Part shown: piece after piece, positions 61,545-64,000 of the stretch
Layout: each line of letters begins with the position of its first letter
Numbering within the stretch: the stretch's first letter is position 1
Assembly (NCBI GenBank): GCA_016719135.1
Contig: JADKAV010000007.1
Span: forward strand, 62,001-126,000
Source of the DNA: Micrococcales bacterium
GTDB lineage: Bacteria; Actinomycetota; Actinomycetes; S36-B12; UBA10799
Length of the DNA stretch: 64,000 bases
Direction: 5' to 3'
Notes under the pieces: model-generated
Database searches by the model: none
What the model was told of the DNA's origin: nothing
The model's input: the letters and a program-made list of their open reading frames with translations, nothing else
Position numbers and translations under genes: made by a program

Positions 61545-63544
61545 ATGCGCACCCCTGAGGGTCTGCCACCGATGGGACTTCGCCGCGATCCGGACAATCC
61601 GGACCGAGCCACCGTCAACTACTTCGCCCCCGCCGCCGATCAGGTCGTCCTCGAGCTGATGGAGAGCGGGGCCAGCATCGAACTGGAGCCCGGACCCTAC
61701 GGACACTGGATCGCAGAACTACCCGAACCCGAGCCGGGGAGCACCTACGGCTTTCGCGTCAGCGGCCCCTGGGAGCCCGAGTACGGCCTGCGGCTGAACC
61801 CGGCCCAGCTCCTCATGGACCCCTACGCCCTCGCGGTGACCGGGCAGTTGCAGGTCCATGACGCCATCCACCCGTATCGCATGGACGACCCGGATGTTCC
61901 AGACGACACAGACTCGGCTCCCTACGTTCCGCATGGCGTGTACACCAGAACCCTGGAGCCCAGTCCGAACCGGCCTCCGCGCATCCCGTGGGACCGCACG
62001 GTCATCTACGAGATGCACGTCAAGGGCTTCACCAAGCTGCATCCGGACGTGCCCGAGGAACTGCGCGGCACATACGCCGGTCTGGCCCACCCGGCGGTGG
62101 TCGACTATCTCGCCGGCCTCGGGGTGACCAGCCTGGAACTGCTCCCTGTGCAGCACTTCGTGCCCGAGCCGATGCTGCTGGGCAGCGGCCTGACGAACTA
62201 CTGGGGGTACAACCCGCTGGGCTACTTCGCCCCACATGCCGGATACGCAGCCCACGGCCAGCGGGGCCAGCAGGTGGCCGAGTTCCGGGACATGGTCGAC
62301 ACCCTGCACGCCGCGGGCCTGGAAGTGATCGTGGACGTCGTCTACAACCACACAGCCGAAGGCGATCACCTCGGTCCGACGCTGGCGTGGAAGGGCGCGG
62401 CCAACGCGGACACCTACTGGATGCTCGAAGGGGGATGTACGACAACCCCACGGGGTGCGGGAATGCGATTCGCGCGGAGTCCCCCCGGATGGTGGAGCTG
62501 ATCCTGTCGTCCTTGCGGTACTGGGTCACCGACCTGCACGTCGACGGGTTCCGGTTCGATCTGGCCACCACGCTGGCCCGCACCTCGCACATGGTCACGA
62601 CCTGGGCCCCGGTGCTGTCGGCCATGACGGCCGATCCCGTCCTTTCACAGGTGAAGCTGATCGCCGAACCCTGGGACATCGGGATCGGCGGCTACCAGGC
62701 CGGCAACTTCCCCGGGCCCTGGGCGGAGTGGAACGACGTGTTCCGCGGGACAGTGCGCGACACGTGGCGGTCCATCAGTTCGCTGTCCGAACTCGGCGCA
62801 CGGATGACCGGTTCTGCGGATCGGTTCGCACACAACGGTCGGCGGCCCTACCACTCGATCAACTACATCACCGCCCACGACGGCTTCACTTTGGCCGATC
62901 TGGTGTCTTACAACGACAAGCACAACGAGGCCAACGGCGAGGACAACCGCGACGGCAGCGACGACAACCGCAGTTGGAACGGCGGAGTCGAAGGACCCAC
63001 TGACGACCCGCAGGTTCTGGCCAACCGCCGGGCCAGGCAACGATCCCTGCTGGCCACCCTGCTGCTGAGCGCGGGGACGCCGATGATCTTGGCCGGCGAC
63101 GAGGCCGGACGCACACAGCAGGGGAACAACAATGTCTACTGCCAGGACAACGAGCTGTCCTGGACGCATTGGGACCAGCAGGACACAAGCTTGATCGAAT
63201 GGACCAAGTTGTTGCTGCAGATCCGTGACCGGTACCCCGTCTTACGCCCGCAGGTCCACCCGTCACCGGAGGATCTGCACTGGTTCAGCGAGGACGCAAG
63301 CGTGCTCACCTCCGAACAGTGGAACGACCCGAACGTTCGCGTGGTGCAGGCCATGTTCGAAGGCGACCCGTCGGTTTTGCTGTGCCTGAACACCGGACCC
63401 GAGACGGTGGCCATGACGTTCCCCGTGCCCGCCCGGGTGGTACTGGCCAGCGAGGACGTGACGCTGGCCGGTGACGACCCGGCGGCCGGGGTCAAAGTCC
63501 CGGGCTACTCGATGGCCGTCGCCGAGGTGCTGCCCGACGAGTAG
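61545..63544 (+). pseudogene. glgX: glycogen debranching enzyme GlgX, frameshifted
   Basis: N-terminal CBM48 (ADQVVLELMESGASIELEPG) and start of the GH13 barrel (VIYEMHVKGFTKLHP, VIVDVVYNHTAEG) run in one frame to about 62430. The rest (MYDNPTGCGNAI, then DGFRFDLA nucleophile region and AEPWDIG acid) is one frame away, ending at 63544. A run of five G at 62430-62434 would need one more G to give EGGMYDNP and a 666-residue enzyme. GGAGG precedes the ATG. Homopolymer error or a true null allele; the catalytic residues all lie downstream of the shift. Confidence 0.88.
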
Positions 63545-63606
63545 GCCGGGCCAGTTGTGGCCCGTAACCTGCGTTCGCCCCTACGACAACCCCCGGGCGT
63601 ACGGGG

Positions 63607-63612
63607 TAGCGT
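63607..63612 (+). promoter_or_regulatory. -10 box of leaderless glgE transcript
   Basis: TAGCGT lies 7 bases before the GTG at 63620. No ribosome-binding site precedes the start. Confidence 0.4.
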
Positions 63613-63619
63613 CGCAGTT

Positions 63620-64000
63620 GTGCGTGACAACTCGACCGAGGGCTCGGGCGCTCCGTCCCAAGCAGCCGAGGATTACTGGCGGAACCTGCCGTCCAACAAC
63701 CTGACCCCACCACAGACCCTCACGGGGCGCTTCACCGTGCTGGATGTGTGGCCACGGGTGGAAGGCGGCCGGCGACCGGTGAAGGCAGCCGTGGGTGAGT
63801 TGGTGATGGTCAACTGCGTGGCTTTCCGGGAGGGCCACGACCGGCTCGGGGTGGACCTGATCGCCAGCGATGGGCACGGGCGCAGTGTCCGATCCCCCAT
63901 GGTTCCCCGGGACAACGGCACCGACATCTGGGATGGCAACTTCCGCCCCGACCACGAAGGCGACTGGTCGTTCAGCATCGCCACCTACAGCGACATTCTG
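63620..64000 (+). CDS. glgE: maltosyltransferase GlgE, partial (N-terminal domain)
   Basis: The first 127 residues of an alpha-1,4-glucan:maltose-1-phosphate maltosyltransferase; the gene leaves the right edge. Recognised by the N-terminal beta-sandwich pattern LTGRFTVLDVWPRVEGGRRP, KAAVGELVMVNCVAFREGHD and DHEGDWSFSIATYSDIL. GlgE builds alpha-glucan from maltose-1-phosphate made from trehalose; it sits 75 bases after glgX, and GlgP lies on the same chromosome segment. Start GTG at 63620. The catalytic GH13 domain is not in view. Confidence 0.88.
   Translation, partial: MRDNSTEGSGAPSQAAEDYWRNLPSNNLTPPQTLTGRFTVLDVWPRVEGGRRPVKAAVGELVMVNCVAFREGHDRLGVDLIASDGHGRSVRSPMVPRDNGTDIWDGNFRPDHEGDWSFSIATYSDIL

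Overview
The window is a dense, high-GC, gene-rich chromosomal stretch of an actinobacterium (phylum Actinomycetota). The evidence is the frequent GTG and TTG starts, the many ATGA, GTGA and TGATG gene overlaps, Rho with a long polar N-terminal insertion, the WecA/Sua5/PrmC/PrfA/RpmE block next to the ATP synthase operon, and a long block whose gene order matches the mycobacterial gatCAB-ligA-mnmA-iscS-etfBA-methylglucose lipopolysaccharide region (comparison from memory, not from a search). The b and delta subunits of the ATP synthase are separate genes, unlike the mycobacterial b-delta fusion, so this is not a Mycobacterium. No species can be named from sequence alone.

Layout. 1-7553: complete F1Fo ATP synthase operon on the minus strand, with atpC cut by the window edge. 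7669-12751: wecA, glyA, prmC, prfA and rpmE on the minus strand, with a divergent Sua5-like gene on the plus strand; glyA and wecA are joined by what looks like a deletion. 12838-14105: a PadR regulator and its membrane partner. 14106-14910: non-coding, holding the first copy of a roughly 500-base transposon-derived repeat. 14911-24598: rho, a CoA-binding protein, then the threonine/lysine block hom-thrC-thrB, lysA and argS. 24670: tRNA-Arg(CCG). 24753-34424: accessory and envelope genes, an ATL DNA-repair protein and SbcCD. 34439-37679: gatCAB. 37817-45408: an SDR, ligA, a MetE-like protein, two TRIC-type membrane proteins, mnmA and a cysteine desulfurase. 45448-50496: glycogen phosphorylase with an SGNH hydrolase and an MBOAT acyltransferase. 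50524-51737: non-coding, with the second repeat copy. 51738-61463: etfBA and a polymethylated-polysaccharide-like cluster. 61545-64000: glgX and the start of glgE.

Functional themes. Energy: ATP synthase and electron-transfer flavoprotein. Translation and tRNA: GatCAB, MnmA with its sulfur donor, ArgS, PrfA, PrmC, L31 and a degenerate Sua5. Alpha-glucan metabolism dominates the right third: GlgP, GlgX, GlgE, a GH57 enzyme and a GT4 glucosyltransferase overlapping a small methyltransferase, followed by an ATP-grasp ligase of PGM1 type, a hexapeptide acyltransferase, a second methyltransferase and an enoyl-CoA hydratase. The ATP-grasp gene inside this otherwise conserved order is the best candidate for undescribed chemistry.

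Data quality. Three genes (vanZ-like, first TRIC gene, glgX) each need a single-base frame change to be whole, and glyA/wecA share a breakpoint centred on a perfect 14-base palindrome. These may be real lesions or assembly errors, and they should be checked in reads before any biology is built on them.
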